Positions 16,626 through 25,378 of a stretch of 64,000 nucleotides of DNA are shown one piece after another. The position numbers were made by a program, and so were the translations under genes. Origin of the DNA: Streptosporangium violaceochromogenes (GTDB lineage: Bacteria > Actinomycetota > Actinomycetes > Streptosporangiales > Streptosporangiaceae); assembly GCF_014654615.1 (NCBI RefSeq), contig NZ_BNBB01000014.1, positions 62,001 through 126,000 of the forward strand, read 5' to 3'. The notes below the pieces were generated by a model. It worked only from the letters and a program-made list of their open reading frames with translations, was not told where the DNA came from and made no database searches. Each line of letters begins with the position of its first letter. Positions within the stretch are counted from its first letter, which is position 1.

Positions 16626-19151
16626 ATGGCCACCCGTACGTCCAAAGGCGCCTCAGGCAAGTCCCCCGCCAAGGGGGCCTCGGGTCGGGCCGGGTCCTCC
16701 GGGGCTCGTGCGGCCCCCCGCAGGAAGGCGCCGGGCGCGCGGCCCAAAGGCACATCGCAGGCCCGCAGGCCCGCCCCGCCGCACCAGGATCCGATCGGCT
16801 GGATCTTCACCATGATCGGCAAGCTGTTCATGGGGATCTGGATGCTCGTCGCGGGCGGCGTCGGCAGCGCGGCGCGGGCCCTGGGGCAGAACGCCAGGGA
16901 ACTGGACCCCGTCCACCGCCGCGACGGGCTCGGGCTGGCCGTGTTCTCCGGGGCCGTCGCGCTGGCCGCCATTCTCTGGCGCGTCCCCCAGGGAACCGTC
17001 TCGCAGGTGGTCAACGGCGTGATGCGCGGCGTCTTCGGGTCGCTGGCCTGGCTGCTGCCCGTCCTGCTGGCCCTGCTGGCCTGGCGGTTGCTGCGCCACC
17101 CCGACCAGAACGCCGACACCGGCCGGATGATCATCGGGTGGTCCGCGCTCATGATCGGCGTGCTCGGGGTCGTGCACGTCGTGCACGACACGCCCTATCC
17201 GTCGGGAGGCGCCTCCGACGGGATGGACAAGGTGTCGGCCGCCGGCGGCATGGTCGGCTTCATCGTCTCGGCGCCGCCCGCGAGCATCCTGCCCCCGTTC
17301 GTGACCGTCCCGCTGCTGCTGATCCTGTCCGGATTCGGCATCCTGGTGATCACCGCGACCCCGGTCCACCGGATCCCGGAACGGCTGGCCGAGATCCGGC
17401 ACCTGCTCTTCGACCGCGACACACCGGCCGGGCCGGCCCGGACCGCCAGGCGGCCCGCGCGCAAGAGGCCGGGCACGCCCGACGACGGTGTCAAACCGTA
17501 CGACACCCCCGTGGTCACCGAGCCGAAGGAGCGGCTCGCCGACCACTCCCCGGAGATCGTGCCCGGCATGGCCGAGGAGACGGCCTCGCCGCCGGTCGTG
17601 GACGCGCCCGCGGCGGACAGGGCCGAGCCGCCCGCCCCCACACCGGCGCCGCGCACGGTCGAGCAGCTCGTCCTGTCCCCGCAGGCCGGCTCCTACACCC
17701 TGCCCGACACCCAGGTCCTGCGCACGGGAAGCGCCCCCAAACCGCAGACCAAGGCCAACACCGTCGTGGTCAACGCGCTGACCAGTGTGATGGAGCAGTT
17801 CGCGATCGACGCCCAGGTGATCGGCTTCACCCGGGGGCCGACGGTGACCCGGTACGAGATCGAGCTGGGCCCGGCGGTCAAGGTGGAGAAGGTCACCGCG
17901 CTCACCAGGAACATCGCTTACGCGGTCAAGTCGGCCGACGTCCGGATCCTGAGTCCGATCCCCGGTAAGTCGGCGATCGGGGTGGAGATCCCCAACACCG
18001 ACAAGGACCTCGTCTCGCTGGGCGACATCCTGCGCTCGCAGGTGGCCCAGGCCGACCACCACCCGATGATCGTCGGCCTCGGCAAGGACGTCGAGGGCCG
18101 TACGATCGTCGCCAACCTCGCCAAGATGCCGCACCTGCTCATCGCGGGCGCGACCGGCGCCGGAAAGTCGGTCTGCGTCAACGGCCTGATCACCTCGGTG
18201 CTGATGCGCGCCACCCCCGACGAGGTCCGGATGGTGCTGGTCGACCCCAAACGCGTCGAGCTCAGCGTCTACGAGGGCATCCCCCACCTGATCACCCCGA
18301 TCATCACCAACCCCAAGAAGGCCGCCGAGGCCCTGGAGTGGGTGGTGGGCGAGATGGACCGCCGCTACGACGACCTGGCCGCCAGCGGGTTCCGGCACGT
18401 CGACGACTTCAACAGGGCGGTGCGCGCGGGCAAGCTCGTGCCGCCCCCCGGCAGCGAGCGCGTCTACCAGCCCTACCCGTACCTGCTGGTGATCGTGGAC
18501 GAGCTCGCCGACCTGATGATGGTCGCCCCCCGCGACGTGGAGGACTCCATCGTCCGCATCACGCAGCTCGCCCGCGCCGCCGGCATCCACCTGGTCATCG
18601 CCACCCAGCGCCCCTCCGTCGACGTCGTCACCGGCCTGATCAAGGCCAACGTGCCCTCCCGGCTGGCGTTCGCCACCTCCAGCCTCGCCGACAGCCGCGT
18701 CATCCTCGACCAGCCGGGCGCCGAGAAGCTCGTCGGCCAGGGTGACGCCCTGTTCCTGCCGATGGGCGCGAGCAAGCCCATGCGGCTGCAGAACGCCTTC
18801 GTCTCCGAGAAGGAGATCGTCGAGGTCGTCGCGCACTGCAAGGCCCAGATGCAGGTCGAGTACCGCGAGGACGTGGCGGTCGCGGCCACGTCGAAGAAGG
18901 AGATCGACGAGGACATCGGCGACGACCTCGACCTGCTGGTGCAGGCGGCCGAGCTGATCGTGACCACCCAGTTCGGCTCCACCTCGATGCTCCAGCGCAA
19001 GCTCCGGGTGGGCTTCGCCAAGGCGGGCCGCCTGATGGACCTGCTGGAGAGCCGCAACGTGGTCGGCCCCAGCGAGGGGTCCAAGGCGCGGGAGGTGATG
19101 GTCAAGCCCGACGAGCTCCCCGGCCTTCTGACCGACCTGCGCGGTCAATGA
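16626..19151 (+). CDS. ftsK: FtsK/SpoIIIE DNA translocase
   Basis: An 841-residue membrane-anchored hexameric DNA pump that clears chromosomes from the septum and activates dimer resolution. A basic, Ala/Lys-rich N-terminus precedes about four membrane segments (residues about 55-230: WIFTMIGKLFMGIWMLVAGG, LAVFSGAVALAAILW, SLAWLLPVLLALLAW). A proline-rich linker follows, then the motor with Walker A GATGAGKS from residue 508, Walker B LVIVDELADLMM and IHLVIATQRPSVDVVTGLIK. A winged-helix gamma domain ends the protein (AAELIVTTQFGSTSMLQRKL), which reads polar DNA motifs. The ATG at 16626 fits a leaderless start. Confidence 0.96.
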   Translation: MATRTSKGASGKSPAKGASGRAGSSGARAAPRRKAPGARPKGTSQARRPAPPHQDPIGWIFTMIGKLFMGIWMLVAGGVGSAARALGQNARELDPVHRRDGLGLAVFSGAVALAAILWRVPQGTVSQVVNGVMRGVFGSLAWLLPVLLALLAWRLLRHPDQNADTGRMIIGWSALMIGVLGVVHVVHDTPYPSGGASDGMDKVSAAGGMVGFIVSAPPASILPPFVTVPLLLILSGFGILVITATPVHRIPERLAEIRHLLFDRDTPAGPARTARRPARKRPGTPDDGVKPYDTPVVTEPKERLADHSPEIVPGMAEETASPPVVDAPAADRAEPPAPTPAPRTVEQLVLSPQAGSYTLPDTQVLRTGSAPKPQTKANTVVVNALTSVMEQFAIDAQVIGFTRGPTVTRYEIELGPAVKVEKVTALTRNIAYAVKSADVRILSPIPGKSAIGVEIPNTDKDLVSLGDILRSQVAQADHHPMIVGLGKDVEGRTIVANLAKMPHLLIAGATGAGKSVCVNGLITSVLMRATPDEVRMVLVDPKRVELSVYEGIPHLITPIITNPKKAAEALEWVVGEMDRRYDDLAASGFRHVDDFNRAVRAGKLVPPPGSERVYQPYPYLLVIVDELADLMMVAPRDVEDSIVRITQLARAAGIHLVIATQRPSVDVVTGLIKANVPSRLAFATSSLADSRVILDQPGAEKLVGQGDALFLPMGASKPMRLQNAFVSEKEIVEVVAHCKAQMQVEYREDVAVAATSKKEIDEDIGDDLDLLVQAAELIVTTQFGSTSMLQRKLRVGFAKAGRLMDLLESRNVVGPSEGSKAREVMVKPDELPGLLTDLRGQ

Positions 19152-19233
19152 CGCCCCCGCTGTACGGTGAGCATCCGATTACTGGTTGAATGGTACTCAC
19201 TACGCAGCGTCGGGGGCTTTGGGGGCGTGCGGC

Positions 19234-20001
19234 ATGACCATTGGCAGCAGTCTGGGAGAGGCGCGCCGGGCGGCGGGCCTGAGCGTGGGGGAGCTGAGCG
19301 GGCGCACACGCGTTCGCGAGGCGCTGATCCATGCGATCGAGCGGGACGACTTCTCCCAGTGCGGGGGGGATTTCTACGCGCGCGGGCACGTCCGCAACAT
19401 CGCCAAGGTCGTCGGGCTGGATCCCGAGGCCATGGTGCACGAGTACGACGAACTGCACGGAGGCGTGCCGCTGCCGGTCCGGGCGGCCAGCGTGTTCCAG
19501 GCCGACAACCCCATCAAGATCCGCGAGAGCCGTTCGCCCAACTGGACGACCGCCATGGCGGTCGCGCTGGCCATCGTCGTGGTGTTCGGCGTGGTCAAGA
19601 TGATGGGTGGCGGCGAGGAGACACCCGTCGCGGAGGTTCGCCCGGCCGTGCCGTCGGGGCTCCCCGACACGCCCGAGCCGCCGCGCAAGCCGGCGTCGCT
19701 GACCTCGGGCAGGCTGGGCGATCTGGTCGTCCTGCAGGTCAAGGCCAAGCGCTCGTCCTGGCTCGATGTGAAGGACATGAGCGGGCGCCGGCTTTTCTCC
19801 GGCACCCTGGAGGCGGGCAAGACCTCCGTGTGGAGGGCCGACAAGGGGATACAGGTCACCTTCGGTGACGGAGGCGCCGTCTCGCTGCAGGTCAACGGCA
19901 AGAACCTGGGCACCCCCGGGCGGCGGGGGCAGGTTCTCAACCGCTCCTACCGGGCCACGGCGCCCTCCGCGCGGGAGACCACGACGCCCGGGCCGAGGTA
20001 G
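19234..20001 (+). CDS. RodZ-like helix-turn-helix membrane protein
   Basis: A 255-residue protein with an N-terminal HTH (SLGEARRAAGLSVGELSGRT, RVREALIHAIERDDFSQCGG, DFYARGHVRNIAKVVGLDPE). This is the HTH_25 pattern found in RodZ and related cell-shape proteins. One membrane segment follows (AMAVALAIVVVFGVVKMMGG). The extracellular C-terminal DUF4115-like beta domain (LQVKAKRSSWLDVKDMSGRR, FSGTLEAGKTSVWRADKGIQ) completes the RodZ architecture. In actinobacteria this gene usually lies between ftsK and rimO. The role is inferred to be in cell-wall or septum organisation. The ATG at 19234 has no clear Shine-Dalgarno, so the start is uncertain. Confidence 0.82.
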   Translation: MTIGSSLGEARRAAGLSVGELSGRTRVREALIHAIERDDFSQCGGDFYARGHVRNIAKVVGLDPEAMVHEYDELHGGVPLPVRAASVFQADNPIKIRESRSPNWTTAMAVALAIVVVFGVVKMMGGGEETPVAEVRPAVPSGLPDTPEPPRKPASLTSGRLGDLVVLQVKAKRSSWLDVKDMSGRRLFSGTLEAGKTSVWRADKGIQVTFGDGGAVSLQVNGKNLGTPGRRGQVLNRSYRATAPSARETTTPGPR

Positions 20002-20070
20002 CCGCGCGCGGTCCGGGAGTGGGGGAGGTGCATCAGGTGGTGGCCAACTCCCGATACCGTAGTGTTCACC

Positions 20071-21480
20071 ATGTCATCCCGCCGAACCGCATCGCTGATC
20101 ACGCTGGGCTGCGCGCGTAACGAGGTCGACTCCGAGGAGCTCGCCGCGCGCCTTGAGGCTGCCGGTTGGCAGGTGGGCGACGACGCTCCCGACGTCGTCG
20201 TCGTCAACACCTGCGGCTTCATCGACTCAGCGAAAAAGGACTCCATCGACACGCTGCTGGCCGCGGCCGACTCCGGGGCCAAGGTGGTCGCCGCGGGCTG
20301 CATGGCCGAAAGGTACGGCGACCAGCTCGCCGACGCCCTTCCCGAGGCGGCGGCCGTCATCTCCTTCGACGACTACACCCAGATAGGCGCCCGGCTGGAA
20401 GACGTACTGGCGGGCAGGCCGCTCGTCCCGCACAGTCCCCGCGACCGCAGGACCCTCCTGCCGATCTCGCCGGTCGAGCGTGCCGCCGCTCCCAGAACGG
20501 GCATTCCGGGCCACGGCGAGCTGCCCGAGGGCCTGGCGCCCGCCAGCGGTCCCCGGCCGCTGCGCAAGCGCCTGGGCGACGGCCCGGTGGCCTCCCTGAA
20601 GCTCGCCTCCGGCTGTGACCGGCGCTGCACCTTCTGCGCGATCCCGGCCTTCCGCGGCGCCTACGTCTCGCGCGAGCCCGCCGAGCTCGTCGCCGAGGCC
20701 GCCTGGCTGGCCGGCCAGGGCGTCAGGGAGCTCATGCTGGTCAGCGAGAACTCCACCTCCTACGGTAAAGACCTGGGCGACCTCCGGGCCCTGGAGAAGC
20801 TGCTGCCCTCCCTGGCGGCGGTCGAGGGCATCGAGCGGGTACGGGTCAGCTACCTCCAGCCCGCCGAGCTCCGCCCCGGCCTGCTGGAGGCGATCGCCGC
20901 GGGGGAGGGGGTGGCCCCCTACTTCGACCTGTCCTTCCAGCACGCCAGCGGCTCGGTGCTGCGCCGGATGCGCCGCTTCGGCGACCCCAGGCGTTTTCTC
21001 GACCTGCTGGCGTCGATCCGCGCGATCGCCCCCGAGGCGGGCGTGCGCTCCAACTTCATCGTGGGATTCCCCGGAGAGACCGAGGAGGAGTTCGGCGAGC
21101 TGGTGTCCTTCCTTGAGCAGGCCAGACTCGACGTGATCGGCGTTTTCGGCTACTCCGACGAAGACGGCACCGAGGCGGCGTCCCTTTCCGGCAAGCTCGA
21201 CCAGGAGGTCGTCGACGCCCGCCTGGCCACGCTCACCGAACTGGCCGAGGAGCTCATGGCCCAGCGGGCCGAGGAACGGATCGGCACCGAGGTCGACGTC
21301 CTCGTCGAGGAGGACCTCGGCGACGGCGGCTACGAAGGCCGCGCGGCCCACCAGGGGCCGGAGGTCGACGGCTCGGTGACGGTCCAGGGCATCGGTCTGG
21401 TCCCCGGGCAGATCGTGCGGGCCGTCGTGGTCGACTCCGAGGGGGTCGACCTGATCGCCCGTATCAAGGCAGCTCCATGA
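20071..21480 (+). CDS. rimO: Ribosomal protein S12 methylthiotransferase
   Basis: RimO methylthiolates an aspartate of ribosomal protein S12. The 469-residue protein has the MTTase N-domain with cluster cysteines C14, C48 and C77. The radical-SAM motif is C182-x3-C186-x2-C189 ([20 protein letters not shown]), followed by [14 protein letters not shown] and [20 protein letters not shown]-terminal TRAM domain includes [17 protein letters not shown]. It is distinguished from MiaB by [14 protein letters not shown] at the start and by the TRAM sequence. The ATG at 20071 lies just after TACCGT, so the leader is very short. Its paralogue miaB is at 43.8 kb. Confidence 0.96.
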   Translation: MSSRRTASLITLGCARNEVDSEELAARLEAAGWQVGDDAPDVVVVNTCGFIDSAKKDSIDTLLAAADSGAKVVAAGCMAERYGDQLADALPEAAAVISFDDYTQIGARLEDVLAGRPLVPHSPRDRRTLLPISPVERAAAPRTGIPGHGELPEGLAPASGPRPLRKRLGDGPVASLKLASGCDRRCTFCAIPAFRGAYVSREPAELVAEAAWLAGQGVRELMLVSENSTSYGKDLGDLRALEKLLPSLAAVEGIERVRVSYLQPAELRPGLLEAIAAGEGVAPYFDLSFQHASGSVLRRMRRFGDPRRFLDLLASIRAIAPEAGVRSNFIVGFPGETEEEFGELVSFLEQARLDVIGVFGYSDEDGTEAASLSGKLDQEVVDARLATLTELAEELMAQRAEERIGTEVDVLVEEDLGDGGYEGRAAHQGPEVDGSVTVQGIGLVPGQIVRAVVVDSEGVDLIARIKAAP

Positions 21481-21505
21481 GTGTGCCGGCGGGCCAGGAG
21501 AAAGT

Positions 21506-22108
21506 ATGACCAACACGCCAGAGACCGGCACCGATCGGGCGTCGGCGGCCATGGGCTCGAAGGTGAGCGCGTGGAACATCGCCAATGTCGTCACGGTGAT
21601 ACGGCTGGCGATGGTCCCGTTCTTCGCGGTCTGCCTGTTCCTGCCCGGCACCGGCTGGCGGGTCACCGCGCTGGTGGTCTTCCTGGTGGCCTCGCTCACC
21701 GATCTCCTCGACGGCGAACTGGCCCGCCGCTACGGCCTGGTCACCGACTTCGGGAAGATCGCCGACCCGATCGCGGACAAGGCGCTCATCGGCGCCGCGC
21801 TGATCAGTCTCTCGATCCTGGGCGAGCTGAGCTGGTGGATCACCGCCGTGATCCTCGGCAGGGAGATGGGCGTCACCCTGCTGCGCTTCGCGGTCATCAG
21901 GCACGGGGTCATCCCCGCGAGCTACGGGGGGAAGGTCAAGACCGTCCTGCAGATCGCCGCGATAGTCTCCTACATGTGGCCGGGGGTGCCGGAGCCGGTC
22001 CGCTGGACCGTCATGGGCGCGGCGGTCGTCGTGACCGTCGGGACCGGCCTCGACTACATCATCCGCGCGGTCAGGCTCCGTCAGGTGGCCAAGAGGGCGC
22101 GGGCCTGA
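21506..22108 (+). CDS. pgsA: CDP-diacylglycerol-glycerol-3-phosphate 3-phosphatidyltransferase
   Basis: PgsA makes phosphatidylglycerol phosphate from CDP-diacylglycerol and glycerol-3-phosphate in the membrane. The 200-residue protein has the CDP-alcohol phosphotransferase motif: SLTDLLDGELARRYG supplies D-x2-D-G-x2-A-R, and FGKIADPIADKALIGAAL supplies G-x3-D-x3-D. Several hydrophobic segments surround it (VTVIRLAMVPFFAVCLFL, WWITAVILGREMGVTLLRF). It begins 25 bases after rimO and its stop overlaps the cinA start (TGATG), so rimO-pgsA-cinA look like one operon. Confidence 0.94.
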   Translation: MTNTPETGTDRASAAMGSKVSAWNIANVVTVIRLAMVPFFAVCLFLPGTGWRVTALVVFLVASLTDLLDGELARRYGLVTDFGKIADPIADKALIGAALISLSILGELSWWITAVILGREMGVTLLRFAVIRHGVIPASYGGKVKTVLQIAAIVSYMWPGVPEPVRWTVMGAAVVVTVGTGLDYIIRAVRLRQVAKRARA

Positions 22109-22611
22109 TGAGTCACCGGCTCCAGGCCACCACCACCCTGCTCTCGCTGCTCGTCCGCCGGGGTGAGACGGTGGCCGTGGCCGAGTCGCTGACGGCCGGG
22201 CTGATCGGCGCCGCGCTCGCCGATCCCCCCGGGGCCTCCTCGGCCTTCGTGGGCGGGGTCGTCTCCTACGCCACCGAGCTCAAGCACCGCCTGCTCGGCG
22301 TTCCCGCCGACCTTCTGGCGCGGGAGGGGGCCGTCCATCCCGAGGTCGCCGCCGCCATGGCCTCCGGCGTCCGCAGGCTCACCGGTGCTACTTACGGCCT
22401 GGCCGCCACCGGCGTTGCCGGTCCCGGCTCGCAGGACGGCAAGCCGCCGGGGGTCGTGCACCTGGCCGTTAGCGGTGTCGGCGGACGGGTATGGCACCGG
22501 GATCTGAATCTCGCGGGAACGCGTGAAGAAATTCGCCAATTCACAGTCAATGAGGCCGTGGACCTGCTTCGAGGTGTGCTGGAGGCGAACTTGGGGGAAC
22601 AATCCGGGTGA
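22108..22611 (+). CDS. pncC: Nicotinamide-nucleotide amidohydrolase (CinA C-terminal domain protein)
   Basis: A 167-residue stand-alone CinA C-terminal domain, which deamidates NMN to nicotinate mononucleotide in NAD recycling. Diagnostic stretches are VAVAESLTAGLIGAALADPP, SSAFVGGVVSYATELKHRLL and GLAATGVAGPGSQDGKPPGV. There is no N-terminal MoeA-like domain, as is usual for actinobacterial copies. The ATG overlaps the pgsA stop, implying translational coupling. In Streptomyces the same gene stands between pgsA and a clgR-type regulator, as here. Confidence 0.93.
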   Translation: MSHRLQATTTLLSLLVRRGETVAVAESLTAGLIGAALADPPGASSAFVGGVVSYATELKHRLLGVPADLLAREGAVHPEVAAAMASGVRRLTGATYGLAATGVAGPGSQDGKPPGVVHLAVSGVGGRVWHRDLNLAGTREEIRQFTVNEAVDLLRGVLEANLGEQSG

Positions 22612-22675
22612 TTACCGCGTTACGTCCCCAGCGAACATGCTCATCACGGTCTGCCGCAGCGTTGGTGGATGCAGG

Positions 22676-22714
22676 TACGGTGGAACTGTGAGTGAGGTAA
22701 AGGTCAAGCGATGA
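22676..22714 (+). promoter_or_regulatory. clgR -10 and 8-codon leader ORF
   Basis: TACGGT (22676-22681) is followed by 6 bases and a GTG at 22688. This opens an 8-codon frame, MSEVKVKR, stopping with TGA at 22712-22714. That stop overlaps an ATG at 22711 in the clgR frame (ATGA). The arrangement looks like a leaderless mini-ORF coupled to a longer clgR frame. GCGAAC at about 22631, preceded by GTTACG, resembles one half of the GTTCGC-type ClgR site, so self-regulation is possible. All of this is inference from layout. Confidence 0.35.
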
Positions 22715-22818
22715 TGACGGCGAGGAGTATGTACGAAGGGTCGCGTTCGAAGAACGGGCGGCACGAACCGATCGCGCGGAGTGTCGTGAAAACACCTGCG
22801 CCGGGGAGGGAGCGACAG

Positions 22819-23178
22819 ATGGTCCTGCTGCGTCAGCTGCTCGGTGACGTGCTGCGGAGGCTTCGGGTGCGGCAGAGTCGCACCTTGCGTGAGGTGTCCA
22901 CGCTGGCTCGGGTCTCCCTCGGATATCTGTCCGAGGTGGAGCGGGGCCAGAAGGAGGCATCCTCCGAGCTGCTCGCGTCGATCTGCGGGGCCCTCGGTGT
23001 GCCCCTGTCGCAGGTGCTGCGCGAGGTTTCCGACCAGTTCGCTCTGGCCGAGCTTCAGCACGCCCCGGTTCTCGCCGGCGACGTCCCCGAGCGGGAGCGC
23101 CTGCCGATCAACGAGACCGTGCCCGCAGCCATGTCGGACTCGGTGTTTCCCGAGGTCAACGACATGGTGGCCGCCTAA
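22819..23178 (+). CDS. clgR: ClgR-like XRE transcriptional activator
   Basis: A 119-residue HTH protein: [60 protein letters not shown]. This matches ClgR, which activates clp protease and related genes in Streptomyces and mycobacteria. The last residues are DMVAA. A C-terminal Ala-Ala end is reported to make Streptomyces ClgR a substrate of the Clp protease it activates, and that degron seems retained here. I chose the ATG at 22819, which has GGGAGGGAG upstream and matches the family length. The frame is open back to ATG 22711, which would add 36 residues. It is convergent with nei and overlaps its end by 4 bases. Confidence 0.88.
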   Translation: MVLLRQLLGDVLRRLRVRQSRTLREVSTLARVSLGYLSEVERGQKEASSELLASICGALGVPLSQVLREVSDQFALAELQHAPVLAGDVPERERLPINETVPAAMSDSVFPEVNDMVAA

Positions 23179-23966
23179 CCGGCCGTTTCCTCCGGCTGGC
23201 ATCGACGGCACCAGACGATCAGCCGTTCCCGTGGCTGAGCACCCATCTCCCCACGGCTGATCCGGCTCCCGCAGCGCGGGCAAGGCCGGCCTGCCCTGCC
23301 GTACACCCATGTGTCCCGTCCCGGGCGTGGGTCCCCGGTCGTCACCCTGCTCGGACGCTCCCTGTTGGCGTACAGCAACCGTTGCGCGAGCTCCACGACC
23401 CCCCTCAGATCCCTGACCGCACCCACCTGCCGCCACGGCCACACCCTGGCCAGGAACAGGGTCTCGGCCCGGTAGATGGTCCCGATCCCGGCCAGATTGC
23501 GCTGATCGAGCAGCGCCTCCCCGATCGTCGCCTCGGGGCTCGCCCTCAACCGCCGTACGGCCTCCGCCGGATCCCAGTCGGGTCCCAGCGGATCGGGGCC
23601 CAGATGGCCGACGAGCCTCTCCTCCCGCCCGGTCGCGACCAGGTCGACCATGCCGAGCCGCAGTCCCACCGCCTGCCATTCGGCGTTGGCCAGCACCAGG
23701 CGGACCAGGTCTCCCGGGGGCGTGCGGCCTCCGGCGGGAAGGACACGCCACAGGCCGTCCATCCGCAGATGGGTGTGAACGGTCAGTCCGCCGTCCAGGC
23801 GGGTGAGCAGGTGCTTACCCCGGGAGACGGTCTCCAGCACGGTCAGGCCGGTGAGGTCGGCTGTGGCGTGCCGGGGAACGCGAAAGTCGGATCGGGTGAG
23901 GACACGCCCGTCGAGGGCCCGGCCGAGCCGTCTCGCGGTGCGGTAGACGACGTCACCCTCGGGCAT
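23175..23966 (-). CDS. nei: Endonuclease VIII-type DNA glycosylase (Nei2)
   Basis: A 263-residue Fpg/Nei-family glycosylase and AP lyase that removes oxidised bases. The catalytic N-terminus is [14 protein letters not shown], with Pro2 and Glu3 exposed after Met removal. [20 protein letters not shown] follows. The H2TH domain has [20 protein letters not shown]. The zinc finger is [14 protein letters not shown]...WCRRCQ (C-x2-C...C-x2-C). In place of the Fpg-type tail it has the Nei2 pattern. It starts 10 bases after the Rrf2 gene on the same strand, so the two are probably one operon. Its stop overlaps the clgR stop on the other strand. Confidence 0.93.
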   Translation of the reverse strand: MPEGDVVYRTARRLGRALDGRVLTRSDFRVPRHATADLTGLTVLETVSRGKHLLTRLDGGLTVHTHLRMDGLWRVLPAGGRTPPGDLVRLVLANAEWQAVGLRLGMVDLVATGREERLVGHLGPDPLGPDWDPAEAVRRLRASPEATIGEALLDQRNLAGIGTIYRAETLFLARVWPWRQVGAVRDLRGVVELAQRLLYANRERPSRVTTGDPRPGRDTWVYGRAGRPCPRCGSRISRGEMGAQPRERLIVWCRRCQPEETAG

Positions 23967-23975
23967 GGGGCGGGC

Positions 23976-24425
23976 TCAGTCCCAGGCGGAGGGGTCGGCG
24001 GTGAGCCGGCGGACCCGCTCGGGAAGCGCGCCGGTGGCGACGTTCTCGAGTGTGACCTCCTCCAGGATCGCGCGCTCGCTGGCCCGCAGGGCGATCCAGA
24101 CCTGCTGCAACGCCTCGGCGGGTCCTCGATACCCGACGTGCTCGGGCCGCTCGCCCCGCACGTTGGCCAGCGGGCCGTCCACCGCGCGGATCACGTCGGC
24201 CAAGGTGATCTCGGTGGCGGGACGGGCCAGCACGTAGCCCCCTTCGGGGCCGCGCTGGCCCCGCACCAGCCCGGCCCGGCGCATCTGCAGCAGGATGTTC
24301 TCAAGGTATTTGGGCGGCATGTCCTGCTCCTTGGCCATCTCACCCACGGTGGTAGGTCCGTCACCCGCAGCGGCGAGTTCGGTGGCGGCACGTAGGGCAT
24401 AGTCGACACGAGCGGATAGACGCAT
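23976..24425 (-). CDS. Rrf2-family regulator lacking cysteines
   Basis: A 149-residue winged-helix regulator: MRLSARVDYALRAATELAAA, VGEMAKEQDMPPKYLENILL, QMRRAGLVRGQRGPEGGYVL, ITLADVIRAVDGPLANVRGE. This is the Rrf2 pattern. IscR and NsrR bind an Fe-S cluster through three cysteines, but this protein has no cysteine at all, so it must sense something else or be constitutive. Its ATG follows GATAAT by 7 bases, and a perfect palindrome TAATCGATTA overlaps that -10, suggesting autoregulation. nei lies immediately downstream. Confidence 0.88.
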   Translation of the reverse strand: MRLSARVDYALRAATELAAAGDGPTTVGEMAKEQDMPPKYLENILLQMRRAGLVRGQRGPEGGYVLARPATEITLADVIRAVDGPLANVRGERPEHVGYRGPAEALQQVWIALRASERAILEEVTLENVATGALPERVRRLTADPSAWD

Positions 24426-24438
24426 GTAATCGATTATC
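24426..24438 (-). promoter_or_regulatory. Rrf2 gene -10 with overlapping palindrome
   Basis: On the minus strand GATAAT (24433-24438) is 7 bases before the ATG, a leaderless spacing. The 10-base palindrome TAATCGATTA (24427-24436) covers the -10 and the predicted start point, so a bound protein would block transcription. Confidence 0.5.
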
Positions 24439-24650
24439 CCGCCTACCTTTGACTGCTTACGCGTCAGGTCCCGGAAAAACCCGACCCATGATTGCGATTT
24501 CGGCCTGCGGGGCCCGCCTTCGCCGCGTGATGTGACCCGGGGTGAGAGGTGTGCTCCATGGGGTGATCCCTTCCGGGGGGGGCGGCGGCCGGCTACGGAG
24601 CGCGAGATCCGTGAGGGGTGTGGGTGCCCCTTCTCCAGGGCGATGTGAGA

Positions 24651-25304
24651 ATGGCGGGTATGCGCGACGTCGTTTTGATCTCCGATCCCCGGGTCGCCTC
24701 GATTCCCGTTGAGGAGTGCGGTGAGGAGCTCGTCGATATCCGGGGGCGGCTGCGGGTGGACGGACGGCAGGCCGATCCGGAAGGGGCCTTCGCCCATCTC
24801 CGGCACGGGTTGCTCCTCCGGCTGGAGGACGCCCAGTCGCGACTTCCCGAGGGGTACCGGCTGCTGGTCGTGGAGGGTTACCGGTCGCCCGCGGCGCAGC
24901 AGCGGATCTTCGATAAGTATTCCGCAGAGCTACGGGCGACATTTCCTGAAATGTCGCCCGAGGAGATCTCCATGGCGGCGAGTCGCTACGTCTCGCCGGT
25001 CGAAGTCGCCCCGCACACCGCCGGAGCGGCGGTCGACCTGACCCTGTGCACCGGCGACGGTGACGAACTCGACATGGGAACCCCGCTCAACGCCACCCCC
25101 GAACAGAGCGGCGGCGCCTGCTACACCGCCGCCGCGGGTCTTTCGGCCGAGGCCCGGCACCACCGGCGGCTCCTCGGCGCCGCCCTCGGCGGTGCCGGGC
25201 TGGTCAACTACCCCACCGAGTGGTGGCACTGGTCCTACGGCGACCGCTACTGGGCGCTGAGCACCGGCGCCCGCTCCGCCCTCTACGGCCCCCGCGCCCT
25301 CTGA
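24651..25304 (+). CDS. D-alanyl-D-alanine dipeptidase (VanX-like, M15D)
   Basis: A 217-residue zinc dipeptidase related to VanX and DdpX, which cleave D-Ala-D-Ala. The M15 zinc ligands are visible in VEVAPHTAGAAVDLTL (HxxGxAxD) and VNYPTEWWHWSYGDRYW (EWWHW, catalytic Glu and third ligand). LLVVEGYRSPAAQQRIFDKY carries the conserved YR/GYRS element. It lacks a signal peptide, so it is cytoplasmic, as VanX is. No vanH or vanA ligase genes are adjacent, so a role in D-Ala-D-Ala recycling is more likely than a glycopeptide-resistance cassette. The start is ATG 24651. ATG 24660 is equally possible. Confidence 0.88.
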   Translation: MAGMRDVVLISDPRVASIPVEECGEELVDIRGRLRVDGRQADPEGAFAHLRHGLLLRLEDAQSRLPEGYRLLVVEGYRSPAAQQRIFDKYSAELRATFPEMSPEEISMAASRYVSPVEVAPHTAGAAVDLTLCTGDGDELDMGTPLNATPEQSGGACYTAAAGLSAEARHHRRLLGAALGGAGLVNYPTEWWHWSYGDRYWALSTGARSALYGPRAL

Positions 25305-25378
25305 CGGCACGCGGGGAGAGGCGGGCAGGGTGGCGGACCCCGCCGGACGGGGGCACGGGCGCCGCGCGGCTCAGAGGT

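Noticed and set aside
24651..25304. A glycopeptide-resistance cassette around the VanX-like gene
   Set aside because: No vanH, vanA/B ligase or vanRS genes are adjacent, and solitary VanX-like dipeptidases are common in actinobacteria.
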